A program made the position numbers and the translations under genes. DNA of 14,190 nt from JAWLDB01 sp041686915. Lineage in GTDB: Bacteria > Bacillota > UBA994 > UBA5500. Below, one piece after another: positions 1-7,577 of this stretch. Location of the stretch: contig JAWLDB010000051.1 of the NCBI GenBank assembly GCA_041686915.1, positions 1 through 14,190 of the forward strand, in the 5' to 3' direction. The notes below the pieces were generated by a model that worked only from the letters and a program-made list of their open reading frames with translations, did not search any database and was not told where the DNA came from. Position 1 is the stretch's first letter; the number at the start of each line of letters is the position of its first letter.

Positions 1-1
1 T

Positions 2-1162
2 GGAGTCGAGGTCCTGTATGATGAGGCCCTCGATATTTTGCTGCCTGAAGCTTATGAGGCTGCCTTGGCCGAAACAAAGGTGGACCCCATTGACCGGCCC
101 GAAGTAGAAGTAGTGAAGTTCGAGAAAGGCCAACCGGCAAGCTTTAAGTTTGTAGTACAAGTCCCGCCTGAGGTTGCGCTTGGCGAATATAAAGGTGTAG
201 AGGTAGCAAAAGTCAGCTTTCCTGTAACTGATGCCGATGTTGAACAGGCTCTGAAGGACATGCAGGAACAGCATGCCCGCCTGGTAGATTCCCCTGCGGA
301 GCAAGTGGAAAATGGCGATTACATCACTCTCGATTATGAGGGCTTCGTGGATGGGGAGGCATTTGCAGGTGGACAGGCAAATGACCACAGCCTGCAGATT
401 GGGTCCGGAACCTTCATTCCTGGCTTTGAAGAGCAATTGATCGGCTACACTCGTGGGCAGGCAGGAGAGATTACTGTCACCTTCCCCGAGGACTATCGCA
501 ATGCAGAACTGGCTGGCAAGGAAGCTGTCTTCAAAGTAGATGTGAAAGATATTAAACGCAGAGAGCTGCCTGAGCTAAGCGATGATTTCGCTGCCGAGGT
601 CAGTGAGCATGAGACCCTGGAGGAATTACGTACAGAGGTCAAGAATAAACTACAAGAGGCGGCTACGGAGCGCGAGCGTAATTTGCTGGAAGCCAATGTA
701 GTCAATCAGGCGACTGCCAATGCCACAGTCGAAATCCCGAACGTGATGATCGAGCGGGAAATTGATGAGATGGTTAACGATCTGGCTCAAAATTTGACTC
801 GTCAAGGGTTCCCTGCGGAGTTCGCTCGTGAGTATATTGATAGCAGGAAAGATGCGATCAGAGCAGACTACCGTGAGACTGCCGAGAACCGTGTTAAGAC
901 GCGGTTGGTGCTTGATCAGATTAGGGAGACTGAAGGTATTGTCGCCACAGATGAAGAAATCACGGCCAAGATTGAAGAGCTGGCAGGACTTTACAAACCA
1001 GACCCCCAGCAACTACGTGAGGCCCTTGAGCGCCAGGGTGGCATAGACAGTCTGGCCAACAGTATTGCATCTGAAAAAACGGTTGCTATGCTGGTAGGTG
1101 CTGCCAAGCAGGTTGAGAAGCCGGCGGAAGAGGCTCCTGCAGTCGAGGAAATCGAGGAATAG
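2..1162 (+). CDS. tig: Trigger factor, 5'-partial (ribosome-associated chaperone and peptidyl-prolyl isomerase)
   Basis: The reading frame is open from base 2 to the TAG at 1160-1162. The true start lies outside the window, so 386 residues are visible; compared with about 430 in the family, roughly 50 N-terminal residues, including the ribosome-docking GFRxGKxP signature, are missing. Visible residues 1 to about 90 are the rest of the N-terminal domain (VEVLYDEAL, RPEVEVV). Residues about 103-190 are the FKBP-type isomerase domain (DYITLDYEGFVDGEAF, GSGTFIPGFEEQLIG, VTFPEDY). The remainder is the helical C-terminal chaperone domain, ending in a Glu-rich tail. In the family, Tig binds near the ribosomal exit tunnel and shields nascent chains. 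The TTG at 38 is internal and not a start, because homologous sequence continues upstream of it. clpP follows after 60 bases with no terminator, so co-transcription is likely. Confidence 0.95.
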   Translation, partial: GVEVLYDEALDILLPEAYEAALAETKVDPIDRPEVEVVKFEKGQPASFKFVVQVPPEVALGEYKGVEVAKVSFPVTDADVEQALKDMQEQHARLVDSPAEQVENGDYITLDYEGFVDGEAFAGGQANDHSLQIGSGTFIPGFEEQLIGYTRGQAGEITVTFPEDYRNAELAGKEAVFKVDVKDIKRRELPELSDDFAAEVSEHETLEELRTEVKNKLQEAATERERNLLEANVVNQATANATVEIPNVMIEREIDEMVNDLAQNLTRQGFPAEFAREYIDSRKDAIRADYRETAENRVKTRLVLDQIRETEGIVATDEEITAKIEELAGLYKPDPQQLREALERQGGIDSLANSIASEKTVAMLVGAAKQVEKPAEEAPAVEEIEE

Positions 1163-1222
1163 TCCGAAAACGAAGGCAGGCCTCTAGGTAAGCACTAACG
1201 ATCCAACAGAGGAGGTTGTCAT

Positions 1223-1807
1223 ATGAGCCTAATCCCCATTGTTATTGAACAGACCAGTAGAGGGGAACGCAGTTACGACATTTACTCTCGTCTATTAAAG
1301 GAGCGGATCATCATGTTGGGTACCCCAATTGATGATCATGTTGCTAACCTGGTAGTTGCCCAACTGCTCCATTTGGAAGGCGAAGACCCGGAGAAAGACA
1401 TCAGCATCTACATCAATAGTCCTGGTGGTTCTATCGATGCTGGTTTAGCTATCTATGATACAATGCAGTACATCAAACCGGATGTGCAGACTATTTGTGT
1501 GGGTTTGGCAGCTAGCATGGGTTCACTGCTACTGGCTGCGGGTGCTCCTGGCAAACGCAGGATTCTACCTAACGCGCGCGTGATGATCCATCAGCCGATA
1601 GGCGGTGCGCAAGGTCAGGCCATTGATATTGAGATTCAGGCAAAGGAGATTCTGCGCCTGCGCGACACCCTCAACAAGATATACGTTCACCATACCGGGC
1701 AGCCACTCGAGCGCATCGCGCGCGATGTCGACCGCGACCATTGGATGACAGCGGAAGCAGCCAAAGAATACGGTATTGTGGATGAAGTGCTGCAGCGCAA
1801 GAAATAG
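1223..1807 (+). CDS. clpP: ATP-dependent Clp protease proteolytic subunit ClpP
   Basis: The 194-residue length is typical for ClpP. The Ser-His-Asp triad is intact: Ser98 in GLAASMGSLLLAAG, His123 in RVMIHQP and Asp172 in DRDHWM. The YINSPGGSIDAGLAIYDTM segment (63-81) and the GGAQGQAxDIEIQAKEI handle region (127-143) are also present. In the family, ClpP forms a double heptameric ring that degrades proteins threaded into it by ClpX or another Clp ATPase, in the cytoplasm. The start is ATG 1223, chosen because AGAGGAGGT at 1208-1216 is a near-perfect ribosome binding site. clpX begins 29 bases downstream, so the two partner subunits are likely made from one transcript with tig. No CtsR or CIRCE box was seen in the 60-base gap upstream; any promoter for the set lies before the window. 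Confidence 0.97.
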   Translation: MSLIPIVIEQTSRGERSYDIYSRLLKERIIMLGTPIDDHVANLVVAQLLHLEGEDPEKDISIYINSPGGSIDAGLAIYDTMQYIKPDVQTICVGLAASMGSLLLAAGAPGKRRILPNARVMIHQPIGGAQGQAIDIEIQAKEILRLRDTLNKIYVHHTGQPLERIARDVDRDHWMTAEAAKEYGIVDEVLQRKK

Positions 1808-1836
1808 ATTGAAATGGGCCAGAAAGTAGGTGAAGC

Positions 1837-3099
1837 ATGCTAAAGTTTGACGATAAGAACGTGGTCAAATGTTCTTTTTGCGGCAAGTCGCAAGACCAGG
1901 TGAAAAAATTGGTGGCAGGTCCTGGAGTCTACATCTGCGATGAATGCATTGAACTGTGCATGGAAATCGTGGAGGAAGAAACCCATCAGGAAGCAGAACT
2001 TGACCTGAAGGAAGTACCAAAACCAAAAGAGATCAAGGAGTTTCTTGACCAATGGGTCATCGGCCAGGAAGGTGCCAAAAAAATGCTGGCAGTAGCCGTT
2101 TATAACCACTACAAGCGTATATACTCGGGTAGTGGCGGCACCAAGTCTGAGGATGTTGATCTGCAAAAGAGCAATATCCTGTTGGTTGGACCTACAGGCG
2201 TCGGCAAAACGTATCTGGCTCAGAACCTGGCGCGCATCTTAAACGTTCCTTTTGCTATTGCTGACGCTACCTCTCTGACTGAGGCCGGGTACGTTGGCGA
2301 GGATGTCGAGAACATTTTGCTGAAGCTGATTCAAGCAGCTGACTATGATATCGAGCGAGCAGAAAAGGGCATCGTTTATATTGACGAGGTTGATAAGATA
2401 GCTCGCAAGTCCGAGAACCCGTCCATCACCCGGGACGTATCAGGTGAAGGCGTACAACAGGCTCTGCTGAAGATTTTGGAAGGTACAGTTGCCAGCGTTC
2501 CACCGCAAGGTGGTCGCAAGCATCCGCACCAGGAGTTTATCCAGATTGATACAACCAACATCATGTTCATCTGTGGTGGTGCGTTCGATGGTTTGGAGAA
2601 GATCATCCAAAACCGCGTAGGCCAAAAGGTCATGGGCTTTGGCGCTGATGTTAAGAGCAAAAAGGACTCCCAGATAGGGGATATCCTGAGGCAGGTTCTG
2701 CCTACCGACTTGCTCAAGTTTGGCCTGATCCCTGAGTTCGTAGGCCGTATTCCAGTCATTGCTACTCTTGAGGCCCTGGACGAGGAAGCCTTGGTGCGTG
2801 TCCTGTCAGAGCCCAAGAATGCATTGACTAAGCAATATCAGCGCATGTTCGATATGGATGGCGTAGCTTTGGAGTTCAAGGAAGAGGCGCTGCGTGAAAT
2901 TGCCCGCGAGGCAATCAAGCGCAATACCGGAGCCCGTGGTTTGCGTGCAATCCTTGAGCGAGTGATGTTGGAAGTAATGTACGACATTCCATCACGAAGC
3001 GATGTCAAGAAGTGCGTCATTACCCAGGAGTCTATTCTTAACCAGGAAGCTCCACTCCTGGTTACTGGTAGCCGCAAGAAAAAACAAGATAGCGCATAA
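1837..3099 (+). CDS. clpX: ATP-dependent Clp protease ATP-binding subunit ClpX
   Basis: The 420 residues match ClpX along the full length. The N-terminal zinc-binding domain has Cys12, Cys15, Cys34 and Cys37 (CSFC and CDEC). The AAA+ module has Walker A GPTGVGKT at 118-125, the pore loop GYVGED at 151-156, Walker B IVYIDE at 179-184, the RKH loop at 227-229 and sensor 2 GARGLR at 365-370. The tripeptide loop that docks on ClpP reads MGFG (266-269), where the common form is IGFG; this is conservative and probably functional. ClpX recognises tagged or native substrates, unfolds them with ATP and feeds them into ClpP. ATG 1837 is preceded by a modest TAGGTGA site. The gene ends just before a Rho-independent terminator, so it closes the tig-clpP-clpX unit. 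Confidence 0.97.
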   Translation: MLKFDDKNVVKCSFCGKSQDQVKKLVAGPGVYICDECIELCMEIVEEETHQEAELDLKEVPKPKEIKEFLDQWVIGQEGAKKMLAVAVYNHYKRIYSGSGGTKSEDVDLQKSNILLVGPTGVGKTYLAQNLARILNVPFAIADATSLTEAGYVGEDVENILLKLIQAADYDIERAEKGIVYIDEVDKIARKSENPSITRDVSGEGVQQALLKILEGTVASVPPQGGRKHPHQEFIQIDTTNIMFICGGAFDGLEKIIQNRVGQKVMGFGADVKSKKDSQIGDILRQVLPTDLLKFGLIPEFVGRIPVIATLEALDEEALVRVLSEPKNALTKQYQRMFDMDGVALEFKEEALREIAREAIKRNTGARGLRAILERVMLEVMYDIPSRSDVKKCVITQESILNQEAPLLVTGSRKKKQDSA

Positions 3100-3105
3100 A
3101 CAAGA

Positions 3106-3141
3106 AGCCGCGGACGTGAAAGTCTGCGGCTCTTTTGTCTT
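3106..3141 (+). terminator. Rho-independent terminator after clpX
   Basis: A 10-bp stem (3106-3115 with 3122-3131, one G·T pair) has a 6-base loop and is followed by the T-rich CTTTTGTCTT. It starts 7 bases after the clpX stop and separates the tig-clpP-clpX unit from lonB. Confidence 0.85.
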
Positions 3142-3179
3142 ACTTTCCAAGAGATCTATCGCAAACACAGGAAAAATGA

Positions 3180-3209
3180 GGATATAACATCATCCTCCTA
3201 CCCATACTA
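3180..3209 (+). promoter_or_regulatory. Candidate sporulation-sigma-like promoter of lonB
   Basis: CATACTA at 3203-3209 fits the CATnnTA -10 element of forespore sigma G. It is preceded at 18 bases by GGATA (3180-3184), which differs at one position from the sigma G -35 form. The same -10 also resembles sigma E/K elements (CATAnnnT). B. subtilis lonB is known to be expressed in the forespore, which makes this plausible, but short motifs like these occur by chance. Confidence 0.35.
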
Positions 3210-3250
3210 TACGGGAGCTTAATCCGGTTCACGGGTATCCCCGTAGTATG
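3203..3250. repeat. Inverted repeat in the lonB leader
   Basis: CATACTA (3203-3209) pairs with TAGTATG (3244-3250), and CGGG (3212-3215) with CCCG (3240-3243), leaving a 2-base bulge. Flanking sequence (ATCATCCT about 3189-3196, AGGATGGT about 3254-3261) can extend the pairing imperfectly. No T tract follows, so it is not a terminator. The left arm is the candidate -10 element, and the extended right arm covers the weak lonB ribosome binding site. It could be an operator or an RNA hairpin. Confidence 0.5.
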
Positions 3251-3272
3251 TTAAGGATGGTGTAGAAATAGA

Positions 3273-4910
3273 ATGGATTTCTCAGGTGCGCTGACCATTA
3301 TTCAGGTGTTCTTCGCTATAGTAATTGGCCTATATTTCTGGAACCTGCTGCGAACACAACAGGGCAACCGGGTAGCCATTGAGAAAGAGTCCCGCAAAGA
3401 ACTCGATAAGCTGCAGCGGATGCGCAAGCTGTCCTTGACTGAACCGTTGTCGGAGAAAACCCGCCCGCAGAGTTTTGATGAGATCATCGGGCAGGAGGAA
3501 GGCTTGAAGGCCCTGCGTGCAGCTCTTTGCAGCACCAATCCCCAGCACGTGATAATCTATGGTCCTCCGGGGATCGGCAAAACTGCAGCTGCACGAATTG
3601 TCTTGGAGGAAGCTAAACGCACTCCAGGTTCTCCCTTCGGCGCGGAAGCCAAGTTTGTGGAAGTAGACGCGACCACCGCCCGTTTTGACGAGCGCGGAAT
3701 AGCAGATCCAATCATCGGTTCCGTGCATGACCCCATTTATCAAGGGGCAGGCGCAATGGGGATCGCTGGCATCCCTCAGCCGAAGCCGGGTGCTGTAACG
3801 AAAGCCCACGGTGGCATGCTGTTTATCGACGAGATTGGTGAACTGCATTCGGTGCAAATGAACAAGTTGCTAAAGGTACTGGAGGACCGCAAGGTATTCT
3901 TGGAGAGCGCCTACTATAGCTCAGAGGACTCGAATATCCCCCACCATATTCATGACATTTTCCAGAATGGATTGCCGGCAGACTTTCGCCTGGTAGGAGC
4001 GACCACCAGGCTGCCAGAAGACATCCCGCCAGCCATTCGCTCCCGCTGTCTGGAAATATTCTTCAGACCGTTGCAGGCGCAGGAGATTGGTACGATTGCG
4101 CGCAATGCTGCTAAGAAGATTGGCGTAGCACTACCTAATGAGGCTGAGCAGGTAATCCAGCGCTATGCAATGAATGGGCGCGAGGCCGTTAACATCCTGC
4201 AGATTGCGGCTGGCATTGCTGGCGGCGAGGGTAGGCGCGTGCTGTCTGTCGAGGATGTAGAATGGGTAGTCAACAGTACGCAGTGCTCGCCCCGACCTGA
4301 CCGCAAAATCCCCATCGAACCACAAGTCGGGCTAACTAATGGTCTCTCAGTGCTAGGGCCCAATGTGGGCACACTGCTGGAAATCGAAGTGACAGCAACC
4401 AGAGCAGCTGCCGTCGGCAAAGGTGGGATAACGGTCACTGGCGTTGCAGATGAAGAGGAGATTGGTAACCATCGACACGTCATTCGCCGCAAGAGCATGG
4501 CTAAGGAATCGGTACAGAATGTCTTGACAGCTCTTCGGCGAGTACTTGACTGTGATCCTCGGGATTACGATATTCATGTCAACTTCCCTGGAGGGGGATT
4601 GGTAGATGGCCCCTCAGCCGGGGTCACGATGGCAGTCGCCATATACTCTGCGTTGACAGGACGGATGGTGGACAATACGGTAGCAATGACCGGGGAGATA
4701 TCTATCCGCGGTTACATCAAACCAGTTGGGGGCGTCGTAGCCAAGATTGATGCTGCAAGGCAGGCTGGCGCCAAGAAAGTACTGGTGCCAAAAGAGAACT
4801 ATCAGGAAATGTTACGCAACCTGCCCATCCGGGTTATACCCATAGCCCGTCTGGAAGAAGCATTGGACGAAGCCCTGTTGCCAGTGGCCAGCGCAGTTGC
4901 ATTATCTTAG
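3273..4910 (+). CDS. lonB: Membrane-anchored ATP-dependent protease LonB
   Basis: This 545-residue protein matches Bacillus-type LonB (about 550 residues) throughout. It lacks the large substrate-binding N domain of LonA and instead starts with a hydrophobic segment (residues about 8-26, IIQVFFAIVIGLYFWNLL) that should anchor it in the membrane. The AAA+ module has Walker A GPPGIGKT at 97-104 and Walker B MLFIDEI at 182-188. The C-terminal Lon protease domain has the catalytic Ser448 in DGPSAG and Lys491 in GGVVAKIDAA. Start ATG 3273 is the only one placed before the anchor; its ribosome site is weak (AAGGATGG at 3253-3260, about 12 bases away). lonB sits alone between two terminators and so probably has its own promoter. 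In B. subtilis this protease acts in the forespore; the same role here is inferred from homology. Confidence 0.95.
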   Translation: MDFSGALTIIQVFFAIVIGLYFWNLLRTQQGNRVAIEKESRKELDKLQRMRKLSLTEPLSEKTRPQSFDEIIGQEEGLKALRAALCSTNPQHVIIYGPPGIGKTAAARIVLEEAKRTPGSPFGAEAKFVEVDATTARFDERGIADPIIGSVHDPIYQGAGAMGIAGIPQPKPGAVTKAHGGMLFIDEIGELHSVQMNKLLKVLEDRKVFLESAYYSSEDSNIPHHIHDIFQNGLPADFRLVGATTRLPEDIPPAIRSRCLEIFFRPLQAQEIGTIARNAAKKIGVALPNEAEQVIQRYAMNGREAVNILQIAAGIAGGEGRRVLSVEDVEWVVNSTQCSPRPDRKIPIEPQVGLTNGLSVLGPNVGTLLEIEVTATRAAAVGKGGITVTGVADEEEIGNHRHVIRRKSMAKESVQNVLTALRRVLDCDPRDYDIHVNFPGGGLVDGPSAGVTMAVAIYSALTGRMVDNTVAMTGEISIRGYIKPVGGVVAKIDAARQAGAKKVLVPKENYQEMLRNLPIRVIPIARLEEALDEALLPVASAVALS

Positions 4911-4940
4911 CCCTTGGCGCCCGCCAAGGGCTTTCCCTTA
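4909..4940 (+). terminator. Rho-independent terminator overlapping the lonB stop
   Basis: A perfect 10-bp stem (4909-4918 with 4923-4932) has a 4-base GCCC loop and begins inside the TAG stop codon. The tail TTTCCCTTA is only moderately T-rich, so termination may be incomplete. Confidence 0.8.
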
Positions 4941-5012
4941 GCTATATGCAGGGAAAGACTTGCCAGGAAGCGAATAGAACAAGTCCAAGGCATTTCTGGC
5001 ATAGTATATAGC
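4941..5012 (+). other. Long imperfect hairpin upstream of lonA, function unknown
   Basis: Three stacked stems can form: GCTATAT (4941-4947) with ATATAGC (5006-5012), ACT (4958-4960) with AGT (5003-5005), and TGCCAGGAA (4961-4969) with TTTCTGGCA (4993-5001, one G·T pair), around a 23-base loop. That is about 19 pairs with a 10-base left bulge. No T tract follows and no known RNA family is recognised. It may be part of a leader, a small RNA, or DNA with chance symmetry. Confidence 0.35.
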
Positions 5013-5048
5013 TTGCCTAGTCAAGCTACATTTGTATTGCTTGATTAG
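5011..5048. repeat. Three copies of a GCTTGnnTAG-like motif upstream of lonA
   Basis: GCTTGCCTAG lies at 5011-5020, the inverted copy CTAGTCAAGC (GCTTGACTAG on the other strand) at 5017-5026, and GCTTGATTAG at 5039-5048. Copies two and three form a 10-bp inverted repeat with a 12-base spacer. The arrangement resembles operator half-sites; alternatively the copies form competing RNA hairpins. It matches neither the CtsR nor the CIRCE heat-shock operator. Confidence 0.45.
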
Positions 5049-5064
5049 CATCGTCAGGGAGGCC

Positions 5065-5208
5065 ATGCAAATCTATGTTGAACGAACTAGCCGCCTGGCT
5101 GTTTTCGTACGGCTCCATGAGCTGAATCGCAATTGGGACTATACGATCTATAGGAATAATTGTATACTCAGTAATCAGACCGAAAAGATAGTCGATGACA
5201 GCTCGTAG
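5065..5208 (+). CDS. Doubtful 47-codon ORF upstream of lonA
   Basis: An ORF of 47 codons begins MQIYVERTSRLAVFV and ends at TAG 5206-5208, 41 bases before lonA. AGGGAGG at 5056-5062 is a strong anti-16S match but lies only 2 bases from the ATG, which is too close for efficient initiation. The same site is about 12 bases from a second ATG at 5075 that would give a 16-codon peptide. The product resembles nothing I recognise and has no signal peptide or membrane segment. A weak promoter candidate for lonA lies inside the ORF. It is either a leader peptide or, more likely, non-coding. Confidence 0.2.
   Translation: MQIYVERTSRLAVFVRLHELNRNWDYTIYRNNCILSNQTEKIVDDSS
5133..5160 (+). promoter_or_regulatory. 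Weak sigma-A-type promoter candidate for lonA
   Basis: TTGGGA (5133-5138, 4 of 6 to TTGACA) and AATAAT (5155-5160, 5 of 6 to TATAAT) are separated by 16 bases. This is the best pair found in the 4941-5249 gap, and lonA starts about 90 bases downstream. Confidence 0.3.
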
Positions 5209-5249
5209 CAGGTATTGTTTAGCCTGGCGCGCGCTTTTTTGGAGGTGTT

Positions 5250-7577
5250 ATGATGACTGATTCAACCACTCAACGTCTTTCGCTGCTTCCCTTGCGAGGC
5301 TATCTGGTATTCCCCTATACCATTCTGAACCTGGATGTAGGCCGTGAACGGTCCATCGCAGCTTTGGACCAGGCTATGGTGAACGAAGGGCAAATCATGC
5401 TAGCCGCGCAGAAGGACCTTAAGCAAGAGAATCCTGGCCCTGAGGATATCTACAGCATTGGTACGATTGCCCACGTCAAGCAGCTGTTAAAGCTTCCCGG
5501 GGGAACCATTCGAGTTCTGGTGGAAGGTGTGTCGCGTGCACGCATTCTTTCCTATGAGCAGGACGATCCGCATTTCGTTGTCAGGGTGGAACCCATCCCC
5601 GAAATTGAGCATAAGACCCCAGAGGTCGAAGCGCTCATGCGCACACTGATTTACGAGTTTGAGCAATACAGCAAACTTTCCAAGAAAATCGCTCCGGAAA
5701 CACTCGTAACAGTCAACTCCATAGAAGAACCTGGGCGTCTGGCAGACGTAATTGCCTCTCATTTCACCCTTAACATCGAAGACAAACAAGATATCCTGGA
5801 GGGCGTAAGTCCTGAGGACCGTCTGGAAAAGCTGTGCCGGATTGTAGCCCGCGAGCTGGAAGTCCTGGAACTTGAGCGCAAAATCGGCGCTCGTGTGCGC
5901 AAGCAGATGGAGCGCAATCAGAAGGAATACTATCTGCGTGAGCAAATGAAAGCCATTCAAAAGGAGTTAGGCCAAAAGGATGAGCGGATGGCGGAGGCAG
6001 ACGAGCTTCGCCAAAAGCTGGCATCCCTCGAGCTACCCGATGACGTCAGAGAAAAAGCCGAGAAGGAAATTGACCGGCTAGAGCGCATCCCGCCCGGTGT
6101 GGCCGAGGGGGTTGTCATCCGAAACTATCTGGATTGGCTGTTGTCCATGCCCTGGAGTGCAGCCACTGATGACCGGTTGGATGTTACATTAGCAGAAAGC
6201 ATTTTGGATGAGGATCACTATGGCTTGGAGCGGGTCAAGACGCGCATAATTGAGTTTCTGGCTGTTAGGCAATTGACTCAGCAGATGAAGGGCCCAATTC
6301 TCTGCCTTGTCGGCCCGCCAGGGGTGGGAAAGACTTCCTTGGCCAAATCTGTAGCCAAGGCGTTAGACCGCAAGTTCACCCGCATTTCCCTGGGAGGTGT
6401 CAGAGACGAAGCAGAGATCCGCGGCCATCGTCGGACGTATGTTGGAGCTATGCCGGGTAGAATAGTTCAGGCCCTGAGGCAGACAGGAGTCAGAAATCCG
6501 GTGTTCTTGCTTGATGAGATTGACAAGATGAGTACCGACTTCCGTGGAGACCCCTCAGCTGCGTTACTGGAAGTGCTTGACCCTGAGCAGAATAACACCT
6601 TTGTTGATCATTATCTCGAGGTTCCTTTTGACCTCTCCCAAGTATTGTTCATCACCACGGCCAATGCACAACACACGATACCGCGACCTCTGCTTGATCG
6701 CATGGAGGTTCTGAACATCACCAGCTACACAGAAGAAGAGAAGTTCCAAATTGGCAAGCAGCATTTGCTACGCAAACAGTTGAATGCGCATGGGCTGACC
6801 GAGAACCAGATCAGCATTAGTGATGGAGCGCTGCGCATGATTATCCGCGAGTATACACGAGAAGCAGGCGTGCGCAACCTGGAGCGCGAACTGGCGTCAG
6901 TCTGTCGGAAAGCTGCCAAGGAAGTGGTGCGAGGTGAAGATAGGCGCATCAACGTATCCAGCCAGAACCTGCATACTTTCCTTGGTACGCCGCGTTTCCG
7001 TTACAATCTGGCCGAGAAACAGGATGAGGTAGGTGTGGCCACCGGTCTGGTTTGGACCGAGGTCGGGGGGGACACTGCTGCCGTCGAGGTCACCGTGCTG
7101 CCCGGGAAAGGTAACATGACCATGACTGGTAAACTGGGCGAGGTGATGCGTGAGTCGGCGCAGGCAGCATACAGTTATATACGCTCTCGCGCCGACAGGC
7201 TAGGGCTGTCACCTGAATTCCATCAGCAGCATGATGTGCATCTGCATGTGCCAGAAGGAGCAATTCCCAAGGATGGGCCTTCTGCTGGAATAACTATTGC
7301 CACAGCGCTGGCCTCGGCTTTGTCTGCGCGGCCTGTTCGCAAGGATGTCGCCATGACTGGAGAGGTCACCTTGCGTGGCAGGGTTCTGCCGATCGGCGGG
7401 TTAAAGGAGAAGGTGCTAGCAGCGCATCGGGCCGGTATCCGCATTGTCATTCTACCAGCCGAAAATCGGCGCGACCTGGATGAGCTACCGCGTAACGTCC
7501 GGCGTCAGTTGGAGTTTGTAATGGTAGACCACATGGACACAGTACTGGAAACAGCCTTGGCAGGACAGCAGGAATGA
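5250..7577 (+). CDS. lonA: ATP-dependent protease LonA
   Basis: The 775-residue length is normal for LonA. Residues about 10-205 form the N-terminal substrate-recognition domain (LSLLPLRGYLVFPYTI), followed by a charged helical stretch (about 207-280) and the AAA+ module: Walker A GPPGVGKT at 355-362, the aromatic pore loop around Tyr397 (RGHRRTYVGAMPGR) and Walker B VFLLDEID at 418-425. The protease domain has the Ser-Lys dyad Ser678 (DGPSAG) and Lys721 (GGLKEK). It is a soluble homohexamer that degrades misfolded and regulatory proteins. GGAGGTG at 5241-5247 serves either ATG 5250 (4 bases after GGAGG) or ATG 5253 (7 bases); the second may be the real start, changing the protein by one residue. 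The stop overlaps the engB start by 4 bases, pointing to translational coupling. No CtsR or HrcA site was seen upstream. Confidence 0.97.
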   Translation: MMTDSTTQRLSLLPLRGYLVFPYTILNLDVGRERSIAALDQAMVNEGQIMLAAQKDLKQENPGPEDIYSIGTIAHVKQLLKLPGGTIRVLVEGVSRARILSYEQDDPHFVVRVEPIPEIEHKTPEVEALMRTLIYEFEQYSKLSKKIAPETLVTVNSIEEPGRLADVIASHFTLNIEDKQDILEGVSPEDRLEKLCRIVARELEVLELERKIGARVRKQMERNQKEYYLREQMKAIQKELGQKDERMAEADELRQKLASLELPDDVREKAEKEIDRLERIPPGVAEGVVIRNYLDWLLSMPWSAATDDRLDVTLAESILDEDHYGLERVKTRIIEFLAVRQLTQQMKGPILCLVGPPGVGKTSLAKSVAKALDRKFTRISLGGVRDEAEIRGHRRTYVGAMPGRIVQALRQTGVRNPVFLLDEIDKMSTDFRGDPSAALLEVLDPEQNNTFVDHYLEVPFDLSQVLFITTANAQHTIPRPLLDRMEVLNITSYTEEEKFQIGKQHLLRKQLNAHGLTENQISISDGALRMIIREYTREAGVRNLERELASVCRKAAKEVVRGEDRRINVSSQNLHTFLGTPRFRYNLAEKQDEVGVATGLVWTEVGGDTAAVEVTVLPGKGNMTMTGKLGEVMRESAQAAYSYIRSRADRLGLSPEFHQQHDVHLHVPEGAIPKDGPSAGITIATALASALSARPVRKDVAMTGEVTLRGRVLPIGGLKEKVLAAHRAGIRIVILPAENRRDLDELPRNVRRQLEFVMVDHMDTVLETALAGQQE

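Noticed and set aside
650..1012. 120-codon ORF on the - strand inside tig
   Set aside because: It is fully covered by the clearly coding tig frame and has no recognisable protein features; the same holds for the other antisense ORFs inside clpX, lonB, lonA, the importer genes and pycB.
1937..2636. Non-standard MGFG in place of IGFG in the ClpP-docking loop of ClpX
   Set aside because: This is a conservative hydrophobic change at a position that varies in the family, so it is not evidence of altered function.
5140..5166. Inverted repeat TATAC/GTATA upstream of lonA
   Set aside because: The arms are only 5 bp, AT-rich and 17 bases apart, which is expected by chance.
5220..5240. T run after GCGCGC just before the lonA ribosome site, possibly an attenuator
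   Set aside because: Only about a 3-bp stem can form before the T run, too weak for a terminator.
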